A DNA stretch of 58,704 nt from Deltaproteobacteria bacterium (GTDB taxonomy: Bacteria > Desulfobacterota > Deferrisomatia > Deferrisomatales > JACRMM01): contig JACRMM010000047.1 in assembly GCA_016214985.1 (NCBI GenBank), positions 1-58,704 on the forward strand, in the 5' to 3' direction. Below, piece after piece: positions 33,039 through 40,734 of this stretch (its first letter is position 1; every line of letters starts with the position of its first letter). The notes beneath the pieces are model-generated. The model made no database searches. It was not told the DNA's origin and saw nothing but the letters and a program-made list of their open reading frames with translations. Made by a program: the position numbers and the translations under genes.

Positions 33039-34489
33039 GCCGCCTCGACGCCTCACGGGTGCTGCTCGTGCACCCGCTCGGCTACCGCGCGGACGCGGCC
33101 GGCAAGGACATCTCCCGGCTCGCCAACCTCATGCCTCCGCTCGGGCTGGCGAGCATCGCGTCCTACCTCGAGCGCCGCGGCCTCGGCGCCTCGCTCGTGG
33201 ACTGCTACGCCCGGCCCGACTCGGACCGGGTGATCCGCGACCACCTCCTGGCCGAGCGGCCCGCGCTTCTCGGCCTCTCCTGCACGACCTCGAGCTTCCT
33301 CGACGGCGTGCGGATCGCCCGGCTGGCCAAGGCGGCGCTGCCGGGGGTCCGCAGCGTCTTCGGCGGGCCCCACGTCTCTGCGCTCAAGGAGAGGGTCCTG
33401 GAGGAGTTTCCCGACGTGGATTTCGTGGCGCTGGGCGAAGGGGAGGAGACCCTCGCCGAGCTCCTGGAGGGCGGGGCCGACGAGCCGTCGGGCGTGGCCG
33501 GGCTCGTGTACCGCGATGGGTCCGGCGCCGTGACGTCGACCGGGTACCGCGCCAAGGGGCTCGCGCTCGACTCGCTGCCCTTCCCGGCTTACGAGAAGCT
33601 CGTGGGCTTCCCCGACGCCTACAAGCTGCCGATCTTCAACTACCCCAAGGCCCCCAACACGAGCTGCATCTCGAGCCGCGGGTGCCCCTACGCCTGCAGC
33701 TACTGCGACCGCTCGGTGTTCCGGCGGAGCTTCCGGTTCAACTCCGCCGAGTACCTCTACGAGCACCTGCGCTACCTCCGGGAGCGATTCGGGATCCGGC
33801 ACGTGAACTTCTACGACGACCAGTTCACCTTCCACCGGGACCGGGTCGAGGAGTTCTGCGGGCGCATGATCGACCGGCCACTCGGCATGACGTTCAACTG
33901 CGCGGTGCGCGCCGAGCACATCGACCGCGACCTCCTCGGCCGGATGAAGGCCGCGGGCTGCTGGATGATGAGCCTCGGCATCGAGACCGGCGACGAAGCG
34001 CTCCTGGCCCAGCACCGGCAGAACGCGGACCTCGCGCTCCTGGCGGAGAAGATCCGGCTGATCAAGGCCGCGGGGATCCGCACGAAGGGCCTCCTGATGA
34101 TCGGCCTGCCGGGCGAGACGGAGCAGAGCGTGCGCCGAAGCATGGACTACGTCTTCTCGCTCCCCATCGACGACTTCAACCTGGCGAAGTTCACCCCGTT
34201 CCCCGGCTCGCCGATCCATGAGAAGATCCACGACCTCGGCACCTTCGACGAGGACTGGGAGAAGATGGACTGTATGCACTTCCAGTTCGTGCCCCGCGGC
34301 ATGACGCGCGAGCGGCTGGAGGAGCTCTTCGTGGCGTTCTACAAGGCGCACTTCACGAGGCCCAAGGTCGTCCTGGGGTACGTGGCCATGCTCTGGCGCT
34401 CTCCCGACAGCTGGCTGCGGTTCGCCCGCAACCTGGGGGATTTCCTGACCTTCGCCCGGACCGATCGGCGGCTCGCGGACGATGGCTGA
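33035..34489 (+). CDS. B12-binding radical SAM protein C
   Basis: A 484-residue protein. The B12-binding-like domain covers residues 1-145 (LMPPLGLASIASYLERRGLG, VRSVFGGPHVSALKER, FVALGEGEETLAELL). The radical SAM cluster motif is SRGCPYACSYCDRSVFRR near residue 213, followed by YDDQFTFHRDRVEEFC and GIETGDEALL. This BchE/HpnJ-like arrangement differs from the other two cluster radical SAM proteins, so it probably performs a distinct step. It starts inside the stop of protein B and overlaps the glycosyltransferase gene by 8 bp. Confidence 0.87.
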   Translation: MSRLDASRVLLVHPLGYRADAAGKDISRLANLMPPLGLASIASYLERRGLGASLVDCYARPDSDRVIRDHLLAERPALLGLSCTTSSFLDGVRIARLAKAALPGVRSVFGGPHVSALKERVLEEFPDVDFVALGEGEETLAELLEGGADEPSGVAGLVYRDGSGAVTSTGYRAKGLALDSLPFPAYEKLVGFPDAYKLPIFNYPKAPNTSCISSRGCPYACSYCDRSVFRRSFRFNSAEYLYEHLRYLRERFGIRHVNFYDDQFTFHRDRVEEFCGRMIDRPLGMTFNCAVRAEHIDRDLLGRMKAAGCWMMSLGIETGDEALLAQHRQNADLALLAEKIRLIKAAGIRTKGLLMIGLPGETEQSVRRSMDYVFSLPIDDFNLAKFTPFPGSPIHEKIHDLGTFDEDWEKMDCMHFQFVPRGMTRERLEELFVAFYKAHFTRPKVVLGYVAMLWRSPDSWLRFARNLGDFLTFARTDRRLADDG

Positions 34490-35684
34490 GGGAAGGGCCG
34501 TGGAGGGGGGGGGCCGGGGGGGAGGAGCCGGTGACCCGAGGGTCCTCGTCGCGATCCCGGTGTACAACCACGCCGCCACCCTGCGGAGCGTGGCGGAGCG
34601 CGCCCGGGCCGTGCACCCGGACGTCCTCGTGGTGGACGACGGGAGCACCGACGGCGGCGCCGAGACCCTCGGGGACCTCGACGTCCGGCTCGTCCGGCAC
34701 GCCGAGAACCGGGGCAAGGGCGAGGCGATCCTGACCGCGGCCCGGGAGGCGCGGCGGCTGGGCATGACGCACGTGGTGACCCTGGACGCCGACGGCCAGC
34801 ACGACCCCGCCGACCTTCCGCGGCTCTTCGCCGCGGTGCGGGAGGTGCCGGACGCGATCGTGGTGGGCGTCCGGGGGTTCGAAGGCGCCGGCGTGCCCGC
34901 GGGCTCCCGCTTCGGCCGCTCGTTCTCCAACTTCTGGCTCCGGGTGCAGACCGGTCGCCGGGCGGGCGACACGCAGAGCGGGTATCGGGCGTACCCGGTG
35001 GCGGTCCTCACCGCGCTCCGCCTGCGGGAGCGGCGCTACAGCTTTGAGGTGGAGGTGCTGGTGAGGGCGGTCTGGGCGGGCGTGGACCTGCGCGACGTGG
35101 ACGTCGCGGTGTACTATCCGCCGGGGAAGAGCCGGGTGTCCCACTTCCGGCTCTTCCTGGACAACCTGAGGCTGACCGCCCTGAACACCCGCCTCACCGT
35201 GCGGTCCATGGTGCCGTGGCCCCACCGGAAGCTCCTGCCGGACGTTGACGGGGAGGTGTCGCTGCTGCACCCGCTGCGGTCGCTGCGGTGGCTTCTGACC
35301 GAGAACGCCACGCCGTCGCGCCTGGCGCTCGCAGGGGCGGTGGGCGTGCTGCTCGGAACCCTGCCCCTGGTCGCCTGCCACACCGTGGCGATCCTCTTCG
35401 CAGCGGCGTTGCTGCGGCTCAATCGGGTCGCTGCGCTGAGCACGAGTCAGCTCTGTGCGCCGCCGCTGGTGCCGGCCCTGTGCATCGAGGTTGGGTACTA
35501 CCTGCGCCACGGGCGGTTCCTGACCGAGGTGTCCCTCGACACCCTGGGCCGCCAGGGGCTCGAGCGCCTCTACGAGTGGGTGCTCGGCTCCCTCGCGCTG
35601 GCTCCGGTGCTCGCGGTCGTGCTGGGCGCAGTGGTGTACATACTGGCCCGGTTCGTGGCGCCTCAAGCCCATGCCCGGGCTTGA
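34482..35684 (+). CDS. GT2 glycosyltransferase fused to DUF2062 membrane domain
   Basis: A 400-residue fusion. Residues 18-230 are a family 2 glycosyltransferase: VLVAIPVYNHAATL, VVDDGSTDGG, and DADGQHDPADL with the metal-binding DxD-like Asp. Residues 255-395 are a DUF2062 domain with about four hydrophobic helices (LALAGAVGVLLGTLPLVACH and others). GT2-DUF2062 proteins occur in lipid and aryl polyene clusters. It likely transfers a sugar from a nucleotide- or lipid-linked donor to the cluster lipid at the inner membrane. The sugar is unknown. Confidence 0.88.
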   Translation: MAEGRAVEGGGRGGGAGDPRVLVAIPVYNHAATLRSVAERARAVHPDVLVVDDGSTDGGAETLGDLDVRLVRHAENRGKGEAILTAAREARRLGMTHVVTLDADGQHDPADLPRLFAAVREVPDAIVVGVRGFEGAGVPAGSRFGRSFSNFWLRVQTGRRAGDTQSGYRAYPVAVLTALRLRERRYSFEVEVLVRAVWAGVDLRDVDVAVYYPPGKSRVSHFRLFLDNLRLTALNTRLTVRSMVPWPHRKLLPDVDGEVSLLHPLRSLRWLLTENATPSRLALAGAVGVLLGTLPLVACHTVAILFAAALLRLNRVAALSTSQLCAPPLVPALCIEVGYYLRHGRFLTEVSLDTLGRQGLERLYEWVLGSLALAPVLAVVLGAVVYILARFVAPQAHARA

Positions 35685-36600
35685 GGCCACGACGGCGCCG
35701 GCCGAGGGGCGCTGGAGCAGCCGCAGCGTCGGCTCGCGGCTCCAGCACGGCATCTTCTATGCGCTCGTCCGCCTGGGCGGGCGCCGGGCCGCGTACGCGC
35801 TGCTCTACCCGGTCGTGGCCTACTACGCGCTCGCGAGCGGCGCGGCCAGGCGGCGGGCGTGCCACTACCTGTCGCGGCGGTTCCCGGACCACCGGGGCGC
35901 CCGGCGGCTGGGAGACACGTTCCGGCTCCTCCTGGACCTGGGCAAGGTCCTGGTGGACCGAGCGGTCGTGGGGATCCTGGGACCCGACGAGCTGGGGGTG
36001 CGGCTCGACGGCCGCGAGGAGCTCCTGGCGGCGCTCGGCGAGGGCCGCGGGTTGATCCTCGTCACCGCGCACGTGGGGTGCTGGCAGGTGGCCATGGCGG
36101 CCCTGGGCTTTCTCGGAAAGCCGGTCAGCATGCTGATGCACCGGGAGGATGGGGACGTCGACCGGCAGTACTTCGAGCACGCCGGCCTGCCGTGCCCCTA
36201 CCGGGTGATCGACCCCCGGGGGTATCTGGGGGGTGCCTTGGAGATGCTCCAGGTGCTGAAGGCCGGAGAGGTCCTGTGCGTCATGGGCGACCGGGTGATG
36301 GGCAGCCAGCGAAACGTGCTGCGCGTGCCGTTCCTCGGGGAGGAGGCGCCGTTCCCCTTCAGTGCCTTCAAACTGGCCGCGAGCACGCGGGCGCCGGTGG
36401 CGGTGCTCCTGTCCCACAAGTCCGGGCCCGCCTCCTACGTGCTGGAGGCCGGGCCGATCCTCCGGCTGCCCGAAGGACTCGGGCGCAGGGACGAGGATCT
36501 CCGGCCCTACGTGACGCAGTTCGTGGAGGTGCTCGAGCGGTTTACCGCGAAGCACCCCTTCCAGTTCTTCAACTTCTATGACATGTGGGCCGGCGCCTAG
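35671..36600 (+). CDS. LpxL/HtrB-type lysophospholipid acyltransferase
   Basis: A 309-residue acyltransferase of the lipid A lauroyltransferase family. The HX4-type motif is VTAHVGCWQVAMAALG near residues 119-134 and MGDRVMGSQRNVLRVPFLG near 203 is the substrate-binding segment. A hydrophobic N-terminal helix (about 40-60) anchors it to the inner membrane. It overlaps the glycosyltransferase gene by 14 bp. Aryl polyene clusters join GT2 and this acyltransferase in one pair or fusion, which supports a joint role in building the lipid head group. Confidence 0.87.
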   Translation: MPGLEATTAPAEGRWSSRSVGSRLQHGIFYALVRLGGRRAAYALLYPVVAYYALASGAARRRACHYLSRRFPDHRGARRLGDTFRLLLDLGKVLVDRAVVGILGPDELGVRLDGREELLAALGEGRGLILVTAHVGCWQVAMAALGFLGKPVSMLMHREDGDVDRQYFEHAGLPCPYRVIDPRGYLGGALEMLQVLKAGEVLCVMGDRVMGSQRNVLRVPFLGEEAPFPFSAFKLAASTRAPVAVLLSHKSGPASYVLEAGPILRLPEGLGRRDEDLRPYVTQFVEVLERFTAKHPFQFFNFYDMWAGA

Positions 36601-36628
36601 CGCGCCGCGGCTCAGGGAGAGCGGGACC

Positions 36629-36883
36629 ATGACCATCAAGGACCGACTGAAGAAGATCCTCGTGGAGGAGCTCAACCTCGAAGGGATCGCGCCCGAGGAG
36701 ATCCGGGAGGACCAGCCGCTGTTCGGCGAGGGGCTGGGCCTCGACTCCCTGGACGCGGTGGAGCTGGTGGTCCGGGTGCAGAAGCACTTCGGCGTCGAGA
36801 TCAAGGACATGGACGAGGGCCGCGCCGCCTTCCAGTCCATCGACGCCCTGGCCGCCTTCATCGAGCAGCGCCAGGCCGCATGA
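36629..36883 (+). CDS. Acyl carrier protein 2
   Basis: An 84-residue carrier protein with the phosphopantetheine Ser40 in LGLDSLDAVELV. It begins MTIKDRLKKILVEELNLEG. The stop overlaps the next ketosynthase start by four bases (ATGA). It differs clearly from ACP 1, so the two halves of the cluster may use separate carriers, one for priming and one for elongation. Confidence 0.93.
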   Translation: MTIKDRLKKILVEELNLEGIAPEEIREDQPLFGEGLGLDSLDAVELVVRVQKHFGVEIKDMDEGRAAFQSIDALAAFIEQRQAA

Positions 36884-38088
36884 CCCCCGTGGCGCCCGTG
36901 CCGATCACCGGCCTGGGGTGTCTGTGCGCCGCGGGGCCGGATCTCCCGGCGTGTGTCGCCGCGCTCTACGCGGGCGTCCGGGTGCCCGCCCTTCCGGTGC
37001 GCTTCACCCGCGACCCCCCGGTGCGCCACCCGGTCTTCGAGATGCCTGAGGTATTGCCTCCGGCGCGCGGTCGCCACGGGCGGGCCGGCCTCTCGCGCAC
37101 GAGCCTGCTCGCGCTGACCGCCGCCCGGGAGGCGCTGGAGGACGCGGGGTGGAGCCCCGCGGCGCTTCGCCGCCTGCGGGTCGGCGTGTGCGTGGGCACG
37201 ACCGTGGGCAGCGCCCTGAACAACGAGGCCTTCTACCGCGCGTACCGTGCCGGCGGCCGGCCGGGGATGGACGCCATCGACCGGTTCCTGGGGACGAACC
37301 CCGCGGCCGCGGTGGCCCGCGAGCACGGCCTCTCCGGACCCTGCCAGACCGTGGTGAACGCCTGCTCCTCCGGTACCGACGCCCTGGGGATCGCCGCGTC
37401 CTGGATCCGGGCCGGAGTGTGCGACGTGGCGCTCGCCGGAGGCGCCGACGAGCTCTGCCGGGTCACCTACAACGGGTTCATCTCGCTCATGATCACCGAC
37501 GAGGTGCCGTGCCGGCCCTTCGACCGCAGCCGCCGCGGCCTGAACCTGGGAGAGGGTGCCGCGATGCTGGTGCTCGAGGCCGAGCCGGTCCGGTTCCGGC
37601 GCGCTAGGGCCGCCCGGGCCGCGGTGCTCGGCTACGGCTCGGCCTGCGACGCCCACCACCTCACCGCCCCCCACCCCGACGGCCGGGGCCTGAAGGCCGC
37701 TGTGTGCGAGGCCCTTGAGACCGCGGGCGTGGACGCCGACCGAGTGGCCTTCGTGAACGCGCACGGCACGGGCACGCCGGACAACGACCGGGTGGAGAGC
37801 CGGGCGCTGGCCGAGCAGCTGCCCGGCGTCCCCTTCGTGTCGACCAAGGGGTACACCGGCCACACCCTGGGCGCCGCGGGCGCGATCGAGGCGGCCTTCA
37901 CGGTCGCGTGCCTGGAGCAGGGGAAGATTCCGGCCAACGTGGGCTTCTCCGAGCCCGACCCCGAGCTGCCGGCGGCGCCGGCCGCCCGGGTGACGCCCGT
38001 GACCGGCCGCGTGGCCCTCTCGCAGTCCCTGGCCTTCGGCGGCAGCAACGCCGCGGTGGTCCTGGGCCTTCCGGCCCAGGAGGGGTGA
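36880..38088 (+). CDS. Beta-ketoacyl-ACP synthase, fourth of the cluster (KS-alpha of pair 2)
   Basis: A 402-residue condensing enzyme. Cys162 is in VVNACSSGTDA, the first His in NAHGTGTPDND near 289, and STKGYTGHTLGAAGA near 325 provides Lys and the second His. The gene is coupled to ACP 2 upstream and overlaps the cysteine-less partner gene downstream. The paired layout repeats that at 28270-30146, indicating two heterodimeric condensing units in the cluster. Confidence 0.93.
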   Translation: MTPVAPVPITGLGCLCAAGPDLPACVAALYAGVRVPALPVRFTRDPPVRHPVFEMPEVLPPARGRHGRAGLSRTSLLALTAAREALEDAGWSPAALRRLRVGVCVGTTVGSALNNEAFYRAYRAGGRPGMDAIDRFLGTNPAAAVAREHGLSGPCQTVVNACSSGTDALGIAASWIRAGVCDVALAGGADELCRVTYNGFISLMITDEVPCRPFDRSRRGLNLGEGAAMLVLEAEPVRFRRARAARAAVLGYGSACDAHHLTAPHPDGRGLKAAVCEALETAGVDADRVAFVNAHGTGTPDNDRVESRALAEQLPGVPFVSTKGYTGHTLGAAGAIEAAFTVACLEQGKIPANVGFSEPDPELPAAPAARVTPVTGRVALSQSLAFGGSNAAVVLGLPAQEG

Positions 38089-38090
38089 CC

Positions 38091-39143
38091 GTGCGCACGG
38101 CGATCCGCGGGGTCGGGTTGGTGGGTGCCTTCGGGACCACGCCGGAGGCACTCCGGGCGGCGCTCGCCGACCCGCCCCGGCCCGGAGAGAGAGGTGCCCT
38201 GACCGCCGAGACCGCACGGCTCGAGGAATTCGTGTCGCGCCGGGAGCTGCGGCGGGTGGACCACTTCTCCCGCCTGGCCCTCCTGGGCGCGCACCTGGCG
38301 CTGGCGGACGCGGGGGCCGGTGCGGAGCCTCGCGACCGGCTCGCCGTCGTGGTGGCGACCGGCTACGGCCCCGTGGCCACGACCTTCGGATTCCTGGACT
38401 CGGTAATCGACGGCGGCGACGCCTGCGCTTCCCCCACCCACTTCTCCAACTCGGTGCACAACGCCGCCGCGGCCCACGTCTCGATCCTGCTGGGCGCGAC
38501 CGGCCCGAGCCTCACGGTGAGCCAGTTCGAGCTCTCCACCGCGTCGGCGCTCGTCACCGCGCGGCAGTGGCTCGCCGAGGGCCGGGTCGACGCGGTGCTC
38601 TTCGGCGCCGTAGACGAGCACTGCGGCGTGCGGGAGTACTGTTGGGAGCGCTCCTTCGGTCCGCCGAAGGAGGAGCCCCCGGCGCCGCTGGATCTGGACC
38701 GCCAGTCGGCCGTGCCCGGGGAAGGAGCGGCCTTTCTCCTCCTGACCCGAGACGAGGGGGCGTCGCCGGCGTGCGGCTTCGTCGAGGCGGTCGAGGCGGG
38801 GCCCCGGCGCCGGCGGGCCTTGGAGCTGCCCGAGGGCGCGGCGGTCGTGCTCGGCGCCGACGGCCACCGCCGCTGCGCCGCCGGTTACCGCCGGCTCGTC
38901 CCTGCGGGCACTCCGGTGGCAGCCTGGGCGGCGGCGTACGGCAGCACGCCCGCCGGGGCGGGCCTGGATCTGGCCGCGGCCGCACTCTGCCTGCGGGACG
39001 GCCGTGCGCTGCCGACCCCGAGCTCGCCGGCCGGCCCCTGGCCCGTGCTGGCCGGCGGCGAGGTGCTCGCCGGCCGGCCGCTCTGCTGCCTGAAGGTCGG
39101 GTGGGACGGAGCGTGGGGCCTGGTCACCCTGCGGAAGGGCTGA
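38091..39143 (+). CDS. Cysteine-less ketosynthase-like protein (KS-beta of pair 2)
   Basis: A 350-residue ketosynthase-fold protein. At the active-site position it reads GPSLTVSQFELSTASAL in place of GPS-TVSTACASG, so Glu replaces the Cys. No catalytic His motifs are seen in the C-terminal half. GTG 38091 with AGGAGGGG upstream is preferred; GTG 38085 is an alternative. In KS-beta (chain-length factor) proteins loss of the Cys is the rule. It likely pairs with the ketosynthase at 36880. Confidence 0.8.
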   Translation: MRTAIRGVGLVGAFGTTPEALRAALADPPRPGERGALTAETARLEEFVSRRELRRVDHFSRLALLGAHLALADAGAGAEPRDRLAVVVATGYGPVATTFGFLDSVIDGGDACASPTHFSNSVHNAAAAHVSILLGATGPSLTVSQFELSTASALVTARQWLAEGRVDAVLFGAVDEHCGVREYCWERSFGPPKEEPPAPLDLDRQSAVPGEGAAFLLLTRDEGASPACGFVEAVEAGPRRRRALELPEGAAVVLGADGHRRCAAGYRRLVPAGTPVAAWAAAYGSTPAGAGLDLAAAALCLRDGRALPTPSSPAGPWPVLAGGEVLAGRPLCCLKVGWDGAWGLVTLRKG

Positions 39144-39147
39144 GGCG

Positions 39148-39720
39148 GTGGGGCTCGCGCGACACACCAGGGCTGCGGCCGGCGCCGCCGCGCTGGTCCT
39201 GACGGTTGCCGGAGCGGCGGCGGCCCAGCAGGCCCCGGCTCCGGACCGGTACGGGGTTGCGCTCCTGGCCGGCCAGAGCTACGCGCCCACGGGCCAGGTC
39301 GCCTTCGCGCTCCTATCTGGCTTCGCGCTTTTGGACTACGGGAAGGTGTGGCACCACCCGGCGCCGGCGTCGCTCAAGTTCAAGGTAGAGGGGAGCGCGG
39401 GCCTGGCCTCGGTGCCCGAGGCGCGGCCGGTGGTCTCGGCCGGGGTGCTGGCGCTTCGCTACCTCGACCGCCTCTCGGGCCCGCGGCTCACGCCGTACGT
39501 GGAGGCGGGCATCGGAGCGATCTACACCGACTTTCGGATCGAGGGGCAGGGGCTCCGGTTCAACTTCAACCCCCAGCTCGGGGCCGGTGCCGAGGTGAGG
39601 CTCGGCCCGCAGGCCTCCGGTTTCTTCGCCATGCGGGGGCACCACGTCTCCAACGGTCACCTGAACCACGACAATCGAGGGATCAACTCGGTGGTCCTGA
39701 TGGTCGGGGTTTTTCTGTGA
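39148..39720 (+). CDS. PagL-like lipid A 3-O-deacylase
   Basis: A 190-residue outer-membrane beta-barrel protein with a signal peptide (AALVLTVAGAAAAQQ). The C-terminal HHVSNGHLNHDNRGINS carries the HxSN catalytic pattern of PagL near residues 166-170, and the protein ends in a hydrophobic strand (LMVGVFL). PagL removes the 3-O-acyl chain of lipid A in the outer membrane. Its presence inside the cluster suggests that the product, or lipid A made room for it, is trimmed in the outer leaflet. It starts 4 bp after the previous stop. Confidence 0.75.
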   Translation: MGLARHTRAAAGAAALVLTVAGAAAAQQAPAPDRYGVALLAGQSYAPTGQVAFALLSGFALLDYGKVWHHPAPASLKFKVEGSAGLASVPEARPVVSAGVLALRYLDRLSGPRLTPYVEAGIGAIYTDFRIEGQGLRFNFNPQLGAGAEVRLGPQASGFFAMRGHHVSNGHLNHDNRGINSVVLMVGVFL

Positions 39721-40466
39721 CTCCCCTCGACTCGGAGCTGGGCGGTCCGTGGCAGGGCGGCCGAGCCCTCGTGGGGTGCGGCGTGGACGCCGAGATCCCG
39801 GCGCGGTTCACGAAGCTCCTGGCCGAGCCGCACCCCTGGCCCCGGGTGTACTGCGCGCGCGAGGCGGCGCACCTCGGCCGCCTGCCCGACCCGGCAGCCG
39901 CCTACTGCGCGGCCTTCTGCGGCAAGGAGGCGGCGATCAAGGCTCTGGAGAAGCCCTTCGCGCTTCGGCGCTGCGAGCTCCTCGGAAGCCTTGCCGCGCC
40001 CACCCTCCACCTGGACGACGACCTGGCTGCCCGCCGGGGCGTCGCGGGCGCGGAGCTTCGGCTCTTCGAGGGGCACGCCGGGGAGGTCGTGGCGGTGGCG
40101 CTGCTGGCTTCGCCGCGCCCCGCCGGAAGAATCCACGTGGCGCTGGAGATCCTACCGCTCGACCGGGCCGAACAGGAGCGAGAGGCGGCGGCCCGGGACC
40201 TGACCGCGGCGGAGGTAGCGGAGGTCTCGCCGCGCCGGCTCCAGACGCTCGCGGGGTTTCTGGCCCTGAAGCGCGCCCTGTGCGGGCTCTTCTCCGGGCT
40301 CCCGTGCGTGTCTCGGCCGCGGGAGGAGGAGTTCGAGCTGACCCACCGGCCGAGCGGCGCGCCCTGCCTCGCCCGCTGTCCGGACCACCCCCCCGGGCGG
40401 GTCTTCGTCTCCCTCTCCCACAGCCGGACCTGCGCCTACGGGCTGGCGGTGTTCCAGGAAGAATAG
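39717..40466 (+). CDS. 4'-phosphopantetheinyl transferase, tandem-domain type
   Basis: A 249-residue protein that activates carrier proteins by attaching the CoA arm. The first half has GCGVDAE near residue 21 (magnesium-binding Asp) and FCGKEAAIKALE near 67, the (W)xxKEAxxK motif. The second half shows LALKRALCGLFSG and SLSHSRTCAYGLAVF near 225. Its metal- and KEA-like residues are less complete, so the second half may be structural, as in Sfp-type pseudo-dimers. As the last gene, overlapping the PagL-like gene by four bases, it is the probable activator of ACP 1 and ACP 2. Confidence 0.8.
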   Translation: MTPLDSELGGPWQGGRALVGCGVDAEIPARFTKLLAEPHPWPRVYCAREAAHLGRLPDPAAAYCAAFCGKEAAIKALEKPFALRRCELLGSLAAPTLHLDDDLAARRGVAGAELRLFEGHAGEVVAVALLASPRPAGRIHVALEILPLDRAEQEREAAARDLTAAEVAEVSPRRLQTLAGFLALKRALCGLFSGLPCVSRPREEEFELTHRPSGAPCLARCPDHPPGRVFVSLSHSRTCAYGLAVFQEE

Positions 40467-40734
40467 GGGCGGGGCAGCGGGGGGCGGGGTCGACTTCGCG
40501 CGGCGCGATGCGAGATTCGAGCGCTGGAGGAGGCTGCGCCGCGCTTCGCTGTCGCGGCCCGCGATGTCTGGGGGGCGGGGGGGGTGCCCCGGAGCAGAGC
40601 GGGATGCGGCTTTCGCACGCTGTGCGTCGAAGCCCCGGCCCCCGAGGTCCAGTTCAGCGGCGGAGCGGGACGGCACCGTCCCTTCTGGGATCATCCCGCG
40701 ACGCGCAGCGGGCACCCCCCGCGGCCCCGCCGGC

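Noticed and set aside
30137..34489. Hopanoid radical SAM genes (HpnH/HpnJ)
   Set aside because: Protein C is HpnJ/BchE-like in layout, but no squalene-hopene cyclase or other hpn gene is nearby, and all neighbours are acyl-chain genes.
21130..40466. Ordinary aryl polyene cluster
   Set aside because: No ammonia-lyase, AMP-ligase, aryl methyltransferase or MMPL exporter is present, while CrtI-like and radical SAM genes are. Only part of the gene set is shared.
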